This document shows, in pieces, positions 23,161 to 33,185 of a stretch of 64,000 nt of DNA. A program made the position numbers and the translations under genes. The notes beneath the pieces are model-generated. The model ran no database searches, was not told the DNA's origin, and was given only the letters and a program-made list of their open reading frames with translations. The first letter of the stretch is position 1; the number at the start of each line of letters is the position of its first letter. Location of the stretch: positions 449,501 through 513,500 of the forward strand of contig JAMWET010004066.1 in assembly GCA_024036415.1 (NCBI GenBank), in the 5' to 3' direction. Source of the DNA: Prochilodus magdalenae. Taxonomy: Eukaryota > Chordata > Actinopteri > Characiformes > Prochilodontidae.

Positions 23161-23360
23161 TCTGGGGCACTCTGAACAGTCGTGAAGCACACAGTGTGTT
23201 TGTGTTTTTTTTTTTTCTGGGTCTTTCACTTTTTGCCCACTTGCTCTCTTTTAGTCTGTTCCTGCTCTAAACCAAGGCACTCAGGACACCTTGTGCTGTT
23301 CCAAGCGACATTCCAGAACATGAATATCTGCCTTATCTCAAAAAATTATATGACTTTCCA

Positions 23361-25205
23361 GAGCACCAAAGCCCCACCCCACTGCACAGAGATTGGCTCA
23401 GAGTTCAGTATTTCATTCTAGAGCACTAAAGCCCCTCCCTGCTGCACAGAGATTGGCTCAGAGTTCAGTATTTCATTCTAGAGCACTAAAGCCCCTCCCT
23501 GCTGCACAGAGATTGGCTCAGAGTTCAGTATTTCATTCTAGAGCACTAAAGCCCCTCCCTGCTGCACAGAGATTGGCTCAGCATTCAGTATTTCATTCTA
23601 GAGCACTAAAGCCCCTCCCCGGTGCACAGAGATTGGCTCAGAGTTCAGTATTTCATTGTAGAGCACTAAAGCCCCTCCCCGCTGCACAGAGATTGGCTCA
23701 GAGTTCAGTATTTAATTCTAGAGTACTAAAGCCCCTCCCTGCTGCACAGAGATTGGCTCAGAGTTCAGTATTTTTATTCTAGAGCACTAAAGCCCCTCCC
23801 CGCTACACAGAGATTCTCTCAGCGTTCAGTATTTCATTCTAGAGCCCTTAAAGCCCCTCCCTGCTGCACAGAGATTGGCTCAGGGTTCAGTATTTCATTC
23901 TAGAGTACTAAAGCCCCTCCCTGCTGCACAGAGATTGGCTCAGCGTTTAGTATTTCATTCTAGAGCACTAAAGCCCCTCCCTGCTGCACAGAGATTGGCT
24001 CAGAGTTCAGTATTTCATTCTAGAGCACTAAAGCCCCTCCCTGCTGCACAGAGATTGGCTCAGAGTTCAGTATTTCATTCTAGAGTACTAAAGCCCCTCC
24101 CCGCTGCACAGAGATTGGCTCAGAGTTCAGTATTTTTATTCTAGAGCACTAAAGCCTCTCCCCGCTGCACAGAGATTGGCTCAGAGTTCAGTATTTCATT
24201 CTAGAGCACTAAAGCCCCTCCCTGCTGCACAGAGATTGGCTCAGAGTTCAGTATTTCATTCTAGAGCACTAAAGCCCCTCCCCGCTGCACAGAGATTGGC
24301 TCAGAGTTCAGTATTTCATTCTAGAGCACTAAAGCCCCTACCTGCTGCACAGAGATTGGCTCAGAGTTCAGTATTTCATTCTAGAGCACTAAAGCCCCAC
24401 CCCACTGCACAGAGATTGGCTCAGAGTTCAGCAATTCATTCTAGAGCACTAAAGCCCCACCCCACTGCACAGAGATTGGCTCAGAGTTCAGTATTTTTAT
24501 TCTAGAGCACTAAAGCCCCTCCCCGCTGCACAGAGATTGGCTCAGAGTTCAGTATTTCATTCTAGAGCACTAAAGCCCCTCCCCGCTGCACAGAGATTGG
24601 CTCAGAGTTCAGTATTTCATTCTAGAGCACTAAAGCCCCTCCCTGCTGCACAGAGATTGGCTCAGAGTTCAGTATTTCATTCTAGAGCACTAAAGCCCCT
24701 CCCTGCTGCACAGAGATTGGCTCAGAGTTCAGTATTTCATTATAGAGCACTAAAGCCCCTCCCTGCTGCACAGAGATTGGCTCAGAGTTCAGTATTTCAT
24801 TCTAGAGCACTAACGCCCCTCCCTGCTGCACAGAGATTGGCTCAGAGTTCAGTATTTCATTCTAGAGCACCAAAGCCCCTCCCTGCTGCACAGAGATTGG
24901 CTCAGAGTTCAGTATTTCATTCTAGAGCACTAACGCCCCTCCCTGCTGCACAGAGATTGGCTCAGAGTTTAGTATTTCATTCTAGAGTACTAAAGCCCCT
25001 CCCCGCTGCACAGAGATTGGCTCAGAGTTCAGTATTTCATTCTAGAGCACTAAAGCCCCTCCCTGCTGCACAGAGATTGGCTCAGAGTTCAGTATTTCAT
25101 TCTAGAGTACTAAAGCCCCTCCCTGCTGCACAGAGATTGGCTCAGAGTTCAGTATTTCATTCTAGAGTACTAAAGCCCCTCCCTCCTGTACAGTATTTCA
25201 TTCTA
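23361..25205. repeat. 60-bp minisatellite core, about 30 units
   Basis: Unit blocks in order: GAGCACTAAAGCCCCTCCCT, GCTGCACAGAGATTGGCTCA, GAGTTCAGTATTTCATTCTA. Units are over 90 percent alike by eye. Because 60 is divisible by three, the plus strand stays open over long runs (AQSSVFHSRALKPLPAAQRL repeats), broken only by small length variants (TATTTTTATT). Each unit contains ATTGGCT, an inverted CCAAT box. The array ends about 300 bases before the CpG-rich promoter at 25.5 kb. I regard the open frames as artefacts: every break has the same local cause and there is no start context. Confidence 0.97.
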
Positions 25206-25375
25206 AAGCATTAAAGTCTCGCCCTCCTGCAGAGGCTGACTCGACTCAGAGGTCAGTATAATATTCTAGAGCTGGGGTCACTCCAAGGTTCAGTGCTCAT
25301 TATAACATTCTAGAGCACTTAAGCTCCGCCCTCTAGCTGATATTACATTCTACAGCACTAACATCCTTCCCTCCT
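25206..25375. repeat. Decayed 3' flank of the 60-bp minisatellite
   Basis: Two or three degenerate units (CATTCTAAAGCATTAAAG, ATATTCTAGAGC, ACATTCTAGAGCACTTAAG). The array decays symmetrically at both edges. Confidence 0.8.
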
Positions 25376-25389
25376 GCCCTTCACTGTAA

Positions 25390-25986
25390 GTATGAGCAGT
25401 CGGCCAATAGAAGCACAGGAGGGCTGGTCTAGAAAAGCTAATTGCCTGTGAGAATGAACTAACTAGCCAGTCCTAGCGCGAGGAGGCGTGGCTTTGTTGA
25501 GATGCGGGTGAGGGGAGAGAAATCCTCCCCTCATCAATCCCCCTCCCCCTCCGCTCCGTTCCGGGTCTTCTCTGCATCCCTCTTTTTCCCTTTTTTTTTC
25601 CTTTTTAGATCAATGAATCCGCGCTCGCCTCAGCGACACTCCGCGCGCGCGCACACCTCCAGCGGTCATCCAGAGCTGCAGAGTGAAGCCGCGAGGTGCG
25701 CGGAAAGTCCTCTGCGCAGCTTTTTTCGGGCTTTTTTTGCTTTTTGGGGGCTTTTTTTTTGTACTGCCTTTTTCCTCTTTTCCTCCTGCGCTTTTTGGGG
25801 ACCGTGTGGATGGAGAATGGATGCGTTGTAAACACCCGTGAAGAGCGCAGCTGGTTTTTGTGGGTTTCTGGCTCTCTGGTTTCTCGCGCGCTCGCTCTCG
25901 TTCCGTCCTTTCCTGCTGGGAGTGGATGCGCTGAGGACTCCGCGCGCTGTGGTTTAATACCCGGGGACCTACTACTACTACTACTC

Positions 25987-26023
<37 letters not shown>

Positions 26024-26052
26024 CGCTGCTGTTGCCGCTGTCCGGTCCCGCT
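25390..26052 (+). promoter_or_regulatory. CpG-rich promoter and 5' leader of the exon-1 gene
   Basis: A sharp local rise in G+C and CpG (GCGCGCGCGC near 25645, GCGCGCTCGCTC near 25886) between AT-rich flanks. A forward CCAAT box sits at about 25409 (GGCCAATAGAAG) and a GC/CACC-type box at about 25482 (GGAGGCGTGGC). No TATA box was seen, so initiation is probably dispersed. The transcription start cannot be placed. The leader has short T runs, an upstream reading frame starting at 25502, and an in-frame upstream ATG at 25810. Confidence 0.7.
25968..26040 (+). repeat. CTA/CTG triplet repeat in the 5' leader
   Basis: About ten CTA (one CTC) triplets run into eight CTG triplets and then CTGCCG variants, ending about 12 bases before the chosen ATG. 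In the frame of exon 1 all of these triplets except a few encode leucine. Confidence 0.93.
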
Positions 26053-26134
26053 ATGGCACGCGCCGGTGCTGTGCGGAGTGTCGCGCGCGTCGCCCTGTGG
26101 CTTTGCTTCATGCTGGGATGCTCGGGAGCGCAGG
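26053..26134 (+). CDS. First coding exon: signal peptide of an unnamed secreted or membrane protein
   Basis: Encodes MARAGAVRSVARVALWLC (then FMLGCSGAQ) and one further base. It shows an Arg-bearing n-region, a hydrophobic core (VALWLCFML) and a small-residue cleavage region (GCSGAQ), a textbook signal peptide with likely cleavage near SGA-Q. The donor is CAGG then GTGAGT at 26135, giving a phase-1 intron. ATG 26053 was chosen because it has G at -3 and G at +4. An in-frame ATG at 25810 with T at -3 is weaker. A short signal-peptide exon followed by a phase-1, very long intron is common in type I receptors (for example MAM-domain receptor tyrosine phosphatases, Eph or UNC5 receptors). I cannot choose between these, so no symbol is given. 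Confidence 0.75.
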
Positions 26135-26485
26135 GTGAGTGATAACGAAAAGACAAGCTTTATTTTCCACCTGTGCGCGAGCTGGCGCTCAGGTGCATAG
26201 ACTAACCCGCGTTTTATCCGTCTGTTAAAGTTGATGGCTTTTAATGCTGTTATTGGTTAAATGGAGTGGAGTGCGGAGTTGAGCTGTCCGTCTGGGCATG
26301 GTAGGGGGCTTGCACTGGTGGGCTTGGGGGCTTATATGTTCTGTTCAGACACATTATTATAATTTTTCAAGCATCAGCTGTTTGAAGAGTACAGGTTTTA
26401 CTATATAGCATCTTTTTACTATACTGATGATATTAGTGGTATTGGTGATATTAGGGGTCCAAGCACCCAAGCTGCTGAAAACCTC

Positions 26486-26486
<1 letters not shown>

Positions 26487-26527
<41 letters not shown>
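26487..26527. repeat. TTA microsatellite
   Basis: About 13 TTA units. Confidence 0.95.
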
Positions 26528-27719
26528 GCTGTATGTGTGCATTTATTTATTTGTCTGTATTTTATTCGTGTATATATTATGCTAATTAATCCACACATTC
26601 ATTATTGTTCATCTACTCCCCCTTAACTTATAGTTGGCTGTAGTATGTATTGTAGTAGATGCAGCATGTATAGCGGAACATGCGTGAAAACCTGTCCATC
26701 AGTCAGTTAAATCAATAAACCTGAATAATGAATAATGCTCATTAAGAAAAGGACCGGGTTGAATATAAGTCTGGCTAGTGGAGGTTTTCAGCTGAAACAC
26801 GTCAAGACAAGCCATTTCAAACTTCCCCTTTAATCCCACAGACCGTGTTGGTGAATGTAATTGCATGTGTGACATTGTTACCCAAACCACAGTGACCTGT
26901 TGTGTCGTATCTGAACTGCCATCAGGCCTTCCTCGCTTTTGTTGGTTAATATTCTGATTTACATTAATACTTTATATATAATTGATTGGTTATTTGCATG
27001 AATCCCCTTCCAGTATCTGAATATGACCCCCCCCCCAGCATGCATGCAAAGGGTTAAACTGGGTGTAAAGAACTGCCCACCCCGTCCCCGGTGCTGTTTG
27101 CGGGAATGTGATGCTATTATTATTTTGGGGCTCATTTTAACCCCATTCTGATGTGTATGTGCGAGAGTGGAAAACAAATCAATGGTGGTCTTAAAGGGGT
27201 TTCAAGCCCTCCGCTTGCTGTAGCATAGCTGGGTGGGTTGGTGTTGTTCTGGATTGTTTGCACTGGGTTCATGTTTTCAGTAAATAAACACTCGCTTCTC
27301 TCCGTTCTCTCCGCTTCTCCTCTCCTCCTCCTCCTCCTGGCTCTCATCTGGACACTTCATTATCTATTCCAGTCCGCCGCGCCATGCCGCACCTCCTCCT
27401 GCTTCTCCCTTTTTTTTGTTTTACTCTTCTGAGTGACTCAGACTGAGAAGCAGGCAGGGTAACGCACTAAGAGGAAACAGACAGGGATGTTTGTTTGTTG
27501 GTTTGCTTGTTTGTTTATTTATAACCCCCCCCCCCCACCCCCACAGCCCAACCCTGGTATTAAGAACACTGCTGAGGTTTACACGTATTGAAACAGTCCT
27601 TAATAAGACAACCTTTGCAAAAATTAAAACACTGTAATACCAGCTGAACACTGAATTATTCATTTGGAATAATTAAGCTAGCTTTATCAGCTAACTTTAT
27701 TTATTTGTCTGTTTAAAAA
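26528..27719. other. Unannotated intron sequence
   Basis: Contains C runs at about 27030 and 27527 and a CTCCTC stretch near 27320. No gene recognised. Confidence 0.4.
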
Positions 27720-27734
27720 AGCTCCCTCGTAAGA

Positions 27735-27962
27735 AACATTTATTTATTTATTTGTTTATTTATTTATTTGTTTGTTTGTTTATTTGCAGCACTTTTTTTT
27801 TTCTGGTAAAAATGTCCGCTTGAGCCTTTATTTATTTATTTGTTTGTTACTATCCTCTCAAAAAGACCTGTTGGTACCCTCAGTAATATTTATGCATTCA
27901 TATAATTACTTCCTTATTTATGAATAAACTGCTTATTTACTTATTTGTTTGTTTGTTTGTTT
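27735..27962. repeat. TTTA/TTTG tetranucleotide-rich region
   Basis: Three blocks of TTTA and TTTG units (27735-27787, 27828-27848, 27933-27962) separated by similar short sequences that include AGACCTGTTGGTACCCTCAG and its near copy ACCTGTTGGTACCCTGAGCC. The whole may be a degenerate tandem duplication of about 120 bases. Confidence 0.75.
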
Positions 27963-28505
27963 AAAACTAGCCCCCCAACAAGACCTGTTGGTACCCTGAG
28001 CCTTATCTATGAGAGATTGGTGTGTGCTGTGTGTCCCTCCTTCACTGTCCCACAGGGGGCGCTGTGTTTTGCCACAGTGAATGCTGAGCTCTGCGCTGCT
28101 CTGTTCACTCAGCTCCATTACCAGCAGCATACACTCTGCAGTGTGAAGCAGTGCAGTGCTGCTGACGGCCGACTCCTCACACATCCTTGTCCTTCGCCGT
28201 GCAGGCTGCACTAGGAAGGTTTGTCCTGTGTCTGTCCGCGTTTCACTGAGACTGATTGTAAGATGGATTGTTAAGGTGACTCCTTGGTAATTGAACAGGA
28301 TGGTGGGTTTGACAGACGAGCACAGTGTACAGCCTTATGGGATCAGTGTTGCTGGTGAACACGTGTGCTTCTCCCTGGTACTTTGGCCCGGATGCTGCTC
28401 TCTTGCTAGCTTCTTTTTCATCTTCTGCATAGTGACCAGATTTACAGAGAAGCTCGCTGAAGGAATGCTGGCCCGTCAGCAGATGCGTACCCAGCGAAGT
28501 TGCAC

Positions 28506-28510
<5 letters not shown>

Positions 28511-28542
<32 letters not shown>

Positions 28543-28667
28543 TGAGTGAGTGAGTGAGTGAGTGAAGAGTGACGTGAGGAGGGAGAGTGAGAGTGAGAGA
28601 GGGAGGAGAGAGTGAGGAGAGAGAGAGAAAGAGGGGGGGGGAGAGAGAGAGAGAGTGAGAGAGAAAC

Positions 28668-28706
<39 letters not shown>

Positions 28707-28862
28707 TGAGTGAGTGAGAGAGAGAGAGTGTGAGTGAGTGAGTGAGTGAGTGAGTGAGTGAGAGAGAGAGAGAGTGAGAGAGAGAACGACAGAGAGGGAG
28801 AGAGAGAGAGAGAGAGAGAAAGAGGGGGGGGAGAGAGAGAGAGAGTGAGAGAGAACGACAGA

Positions 28863-28899
<37 letters not shown>

Positions 28900-28940
28900 G
28901 GAGAGAGAGAGAGAGAGTGAGAGAGAGAGAGAACGACAGA

Positions 28941-28986
<46 letters not shown>

Positions 28987-29420
28987 CAGAGAGGGAGAGA
29001 GAGTGGGGGAGAGAGAGAGAGAGAGAGAGTGAGAGAGAGAACGACAGAGAGGGAGAGAGAGAGAAAGAGGGGGGGAGAGAGAGAACGACAGAGAGGGAGA
29101 GACAGAGAGAAAGAGAGCGAGAGAGAGAGAGAGAGAATGACAGAGAGGTTGAGAGGGGGAGAGAGAGAGAGGGAGAGAGAGTGAGAGAAAGGAAGAGAGA
29201 GAGAGAGAACGACAGAGAGAGAGAGAGAGTGGGGAGAAAGAGAGAGAGAGAGGGAGAGAGAGAGAGAGAACGACAGAGAGGGAGAGAGAGAGAAGGGGGA
29301 GAGAGAGAGAGAGAAAGAAGGAGGGAGAGAGGGAGAGAGAGAGAACGACAAAAAGGGAGAAAGAGAGAGAGAGAGTGAGAGAGAGGGAGAGAGAGAGAGT
29401 GAGAGAGAGAGAGAGAGATG
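28511..29420. repeat. Purine-only GA array with a dispersed AACGACAGAGAGGG motif
   Basis: About 900 bases consisting almost only of A and G on the plus strand. Early blocks are TGAG repeats. AACGAC (or AATGAC), usually followed by AGAGAGGG, recurs at about 28665, 28785, 28854, 28932, 28982, 29040, 29084, 29136, 29208, 29269 and 29344. It is thus a minisatellite whose units carry GA runs of variable length. The frames of 434, 317 and 206 codons across it are low-complexity artefacts. Confidence 0.95.
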
Positions 29421-30357
29421 AAAAAGCACAGTGCGTCAAGGATGAACTGGATCTTGTGACAGTTTGGTGAAAATAGGCAGTCAGAAGTTGCTGCATTAGC
29501 TTGAACTCAGACAGGAAGTCCACTGATATTTTTTTAAATGTCCACATAATTAAAGAGTTCAGAGTCGTTCAGAGTTTGGCATGAACTTGCTGAGTCAGAA
29601 TTGTTCACAGAAAGTTGACACTGTTCTATTATAGCTTTATGATAAAAAAATAATAATTCAGAACATGCAGGGTTATTGTAGGGCAAAATAGTCCCACTAT
29701 ACTTTTTTTTTTTTTTTTCCAGAATTAGGGCTACTTTAACATCATCAAATTACATGCATAAACTCAGAAGACACGTGTAGGTTCACCTGTGGTTTTGGAT
29801 AGTATACTAAATGGCTATATTTGTGTGGTAGACATGGTGACCCCTGGTTCCATTCACCACCACTGTAAAGAAATCTGAGTCTGTGAGTCTGTAAATGCCT
29901 CTACAGTAAAGCATTTCACATTGAACCAGCTCAAGGACAGAATTCTTCAGAAATATATAGGAAACCGGTGGAATTTCTCTTTACTGGAGTGTTTATGGTC
30001 CTCCATCTAAACAAATTAGTGGGCACCTTAATGCAGGAGCTGTCAGTTGAACATTAGACGAGGGACAGCTGCACCTTCTGCACGAGGGTAAGGGATTTCC
30101 TCCTCGCTGAACGATGGGGAAACCTCGCTGGTTTATGCACTTAGTGACAAGAACCGGAAAATGTTCGTTCTAAGTGTGGCTGTCATAGTTAGCTGCGCCG
30201 TATTAGGTCAGGGTTCCCATGGCTCTGGCACTGGCAGTTACTCCTGTTTCACTGTAGCAGAGTGCAACAACACACAGTACACCACACCAAGAGAAGGCCA
30301 GTTCAGTAGGGTGCAGCTAGTTGAACCCTGGTGGTAGCTGGGCCGAATGCTTAGGTA
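29421..30357. other. Unannotated intron sequence
   Basis: T run at about 29703-29718. No gene or transposon recognised. Confidence 0.4.
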
Positions 30358-30588
30358 TCGTCACTGTCTATAGAAAAAGATGTAGCTTCATTTTTGTCTT
30401 TTTTTACTTTTATGCATCGTTTGAACTAGTAGCTGCAAGTTACACTGTGAATGGACCAACAGAAGTGGCCCCACCTGCTTGGAAAGACGTCTGGTTCCAT
30501 TGACTTACATTAAAATTAAATTAGGTCTTTACCCTCTGCTGTAAAATTGCCATTTTGGAGATACTTGGTTTTCTCTGGACGGCGACGA
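30358..30588. mobile_element. MITE with TCGTCGCTGTCC ends, copy C
   Basis: The left end TCGTCACTGTCTATAGAAAA pairs with a right end that reads TTTTCTCTGGACGGCGACGA. TA flanks both sides (30356-30357 and 30589-30590). Internal blocks match copies A, B and D but with more changes, so this copy looks older. The 60- and 72-codon frames across its two ends are not genes. Confidence 0.9.
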
Positions 30589-32063
30589 TAGATCGTTTTA
30601 GTGGCAGCTTTAACTTTGTCAGTTTTGAGAAACTAACTCTGAAAAAAAAATTCAAGTCCGGATATTTGACTGCCTCAGCTATTATCATAAGCCTCTTCAT
30701 TAGGTCCCTATTAGAAGGCTGCAGACAAATACATGTCGGTGGATGTCAGACGTGTTTCCTGAGTCAGGGCTAAGCAATTTGGGGTAAAACGTTTTTTTGG
30801 AAAAACTCTGATTCAAATTGGAAGTACTTGCTGTAAATTCAGTTCGGGGCCTGGGTGCATTGAACTCATTGGAGGCTTGAACACCTAACGTAGTACACCA
30901 TATGGCCAGTTTAGTTGTGGTTCTATGCCCGTGAATGCATCATGTAGATGGCTGTTTCTGATTACCGCTTACCTAATTACTCTACAGGCAGTTCAGATAT
31001 TCAGTTCAAGATATTAGGTCCATTTCAGCACGTAAAACTTATAGGCTATAAGAAAAGCTGGTGGTCTTGAACACTGCACTCGTTCGAATGTCGATTGTGA
31101 TAGGACAACAGGAGCTTTTCAGGCCTGCTGGCGGATGCATGAGTCAGTAGAGAGCTCATTGGAGATAGCAGTTGCCATTTTGTTCCTAGATAAATCCCTT
31201 TCCCTGATGCTGTGGTACCAGAAAATGCAGTGCTGAGTCTCTGTGCTTTCGCTCTGATGGGAATCCTTGGTAGCACTTCAAAATCACTTCTGTTGAAGGC
31301 TGTCTGAGTGCATGGAGAACGGCTGGTACATTAGGTTTGTGTAGTGCGGCGTTATAGTGGAAAGTGTTTTGGGGAAAACTGACAACGTTGGGACTAATTT
31401 TCCTCTGTTGCGCTCACTGCTGTCAAATCCACTTACACCGACAACACTCATCAACACCATCTCCAAACTGCGCATGTGGCGTAGCTGTTTGTCGAAGCCA
31501 AATACCTCCAGGATAATGCGAAACACCAACGTTTTGACATTGTGTTCTCCAGAAAGAAAACTGCTGTAGATAACATGAAAGAGGCTGCAGGTTAGCAGCT
31601 GCCCAGATAGATATATCACTGGTCCACTGGTCTGATAAGGTTGGCACCACACTGACTGTTTGCCACTGCTGGTCCACTTTCGCACCACCCAGAATGCTGT
31701 CCTGCGTACAAGATCTAAATAGTGTATAATCTCCTCAGATGTGAAATGTGTACAGCCTTTAATTTTAGAGTAGACCACAAATATAACCCACCACTAATCA
31801 TAAGAATAACAAAGGAAGAACTGAAGGAAGAATGGAATGGAACTCTGAGTGGAAGACTAGCAATGAAAACGGCACTCTACTTAACCACCAGTGGCTTGCC
31901 TAGAAAGCTCTGAGCAAACCATCAGTGGACCCCCAGCTTTGGCATCAGCAGGCCAACAGTGGTGTATTATCCAGAAGGGTGGTTTCTGAAGTTAGCATCG
32001 GGCTGCGTTTAGCAGAGACCCTGTCCTTCCTATGGACATGGAAATACATCACAACGCATCCTC
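30589..32063. other. Unannotated intron sequence with one unrecognised frame
   Basis: A 164-codon minus-strand frame at 31284-31778 has ordinary composition but no motif I recognise. It could be a chance frame or a decayed transposon fragment. Nothing else was seen. Confidence 0.35.
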
Positions 32064-32677
32064 CCCTTATGAAACGATAATATATGGCAAGGTATTGGAA
32101 ATATATAGTGCAACATATTAAACAATATAATGTCATATATAGGAAACAAGTGCATATATTTTGCATGTTTATATAGTGATAAATATATTACAGTATATTG
32201 TATAATACATAAGGAATTGCCGCTTTTCATATATTGCATGTATGGTAGTATAATATATATTTACTTATATATTGTAATATATTTCGTTTTATATGTAATA
32301 GACATCATATGTATTTCTCCATATGTGTTTGCATATATGATAATATATATAGTTTTATATATGTGAGAATATATACATACTGTATGTTGCCACATGTATG
32401 TATGAAAATACTCTCACATATAAAAAACTATATATATTATATTACATATAAAATAAAATATATTACTATATATAAGTAAATATATATTGTACTACCATAC
32501 ATGCAATATATGAAAAGCGGCAATTCCTTATGTATTATACAATATATTGTAATATATTTATCACTATATAAATATATGCAAAATATATGCACTTGTTTCC
32601 CATATATGACATTGTATTATTTAATATATTGCACTATATTTTCCAATACATTGCCATATATTATCGTTTCATGAGGG
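32064..32677. mobile_element. 614-bp AT-rich near-palindrome (fold-back element)
   Basis: Left arm from 32064 (CCCTTATGAAACGATAATAT) and right arm ending at 32677 (read back: CCCTCATGAAACGATAATAT) are inverted copies over nearly their whole length, with only scattered changes. The tip lies near 32390, and inner stems close it further (ATACATAC with GTATGTAT). The left arm carries about 40 extra bases (about 32303-32342) absent from the right. Arms contain matching non-AT landmarks (GGAATTGCCGCTTTTCATAT in the left arm and its complement in the right). Likely a fold-back or MITE-type transposon; the superfamily is unresolved. Short frames in the arms are not genes. Confidence 0.92.
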
Positions 32678-32799
32678 TCAGAAATGCCATATTGTCTATT
32701 AACCCTCATACACTTCTGTACACTGAACACACTAGCTAACGTTATGTTAGCTACCTTTTTGGCATTCCTCAAGTTAAAGAAATAGGCACAAAAAGTCCG

Positions 32800-33185
32800 A
32801 TGCTGGAAAAAAATCTGTGCTGGGAAGTAATGGTCCAGACCAGCTTGTAATTCATGTTTGTTTATGCTGGTGGTTTAGCAGACCAGCATACCTACTACAG
32901 AATAAATGCTGTTGCTGGTGACCAGCTGGGATTGCCTGTGCAGTGATTTCTCGCAGGGTGGTCCGCCAACATGTTTGGTCCCTGCTAAAAAATGCTGATG
33001 CGGTAATAAGATGGTAGCGTGGCTGGTCTGGTGCTGGTCTTAGGTGGCCACCCAGCTTGGTCATGTTGGTTGACCAGCATATTAATTACCATTACCGCTG
33101 ACCAGCAAGCCAGCTTCCAAAACACAACATGTGCTGGACTTGCTGGTGACCAGTGATGCTGGTCTATGTTGGTGTTTCTAGCAGG
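32800..33185. mobile_element. GCTGGTC-rich dispersed element, copy 1
   Basis: 32981-33185 runs from CCTGCTAAAAA to TTTCTAGCAGG, inverted ends of about 11 bases. Both halves are packed with GCTGGT and GACCAGC words in both orientations. The preceding 180 bases contain the same words and may be a second, more decayed unit. A diverged relative lies at 58244-58418 and a few units of GACCAGCATA at 50715-50750. No coding capacity. Confidence 0.6.

Noticed and set aside
23393..25214. Long plus-strand frames encoding 20-residue repeats (AQSSVFHSRALKPLPAAQRL), suggesting a repeat protein
   Set aside because: The period of 60 is a multiple of three, so frames stay open automatically in a homogeneous array. 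There is no start context, signal or splice structure, and length variants break the frame.
28030..28210. A possible internal exon after a pyrimidine tract and CAG (near 28054)
   Set aside because: The 89-codon frame has no domain residues, and no matching donor with a sensible phase was found; pyrimidine-CAG motifs are common by chance.
28243..29547. 434- and 317-codon minus-strand frames of S/L repeats, and a 206-codon R/E plus-strand frame
   Set aside because: Low-complexity translation of a GA/CT array.
31284..31778. A 164-codon minus-strand protein
   Set aside because: Ordinary composition but no recognised motif, no splice or promoter context; left as an unrecognised frame.
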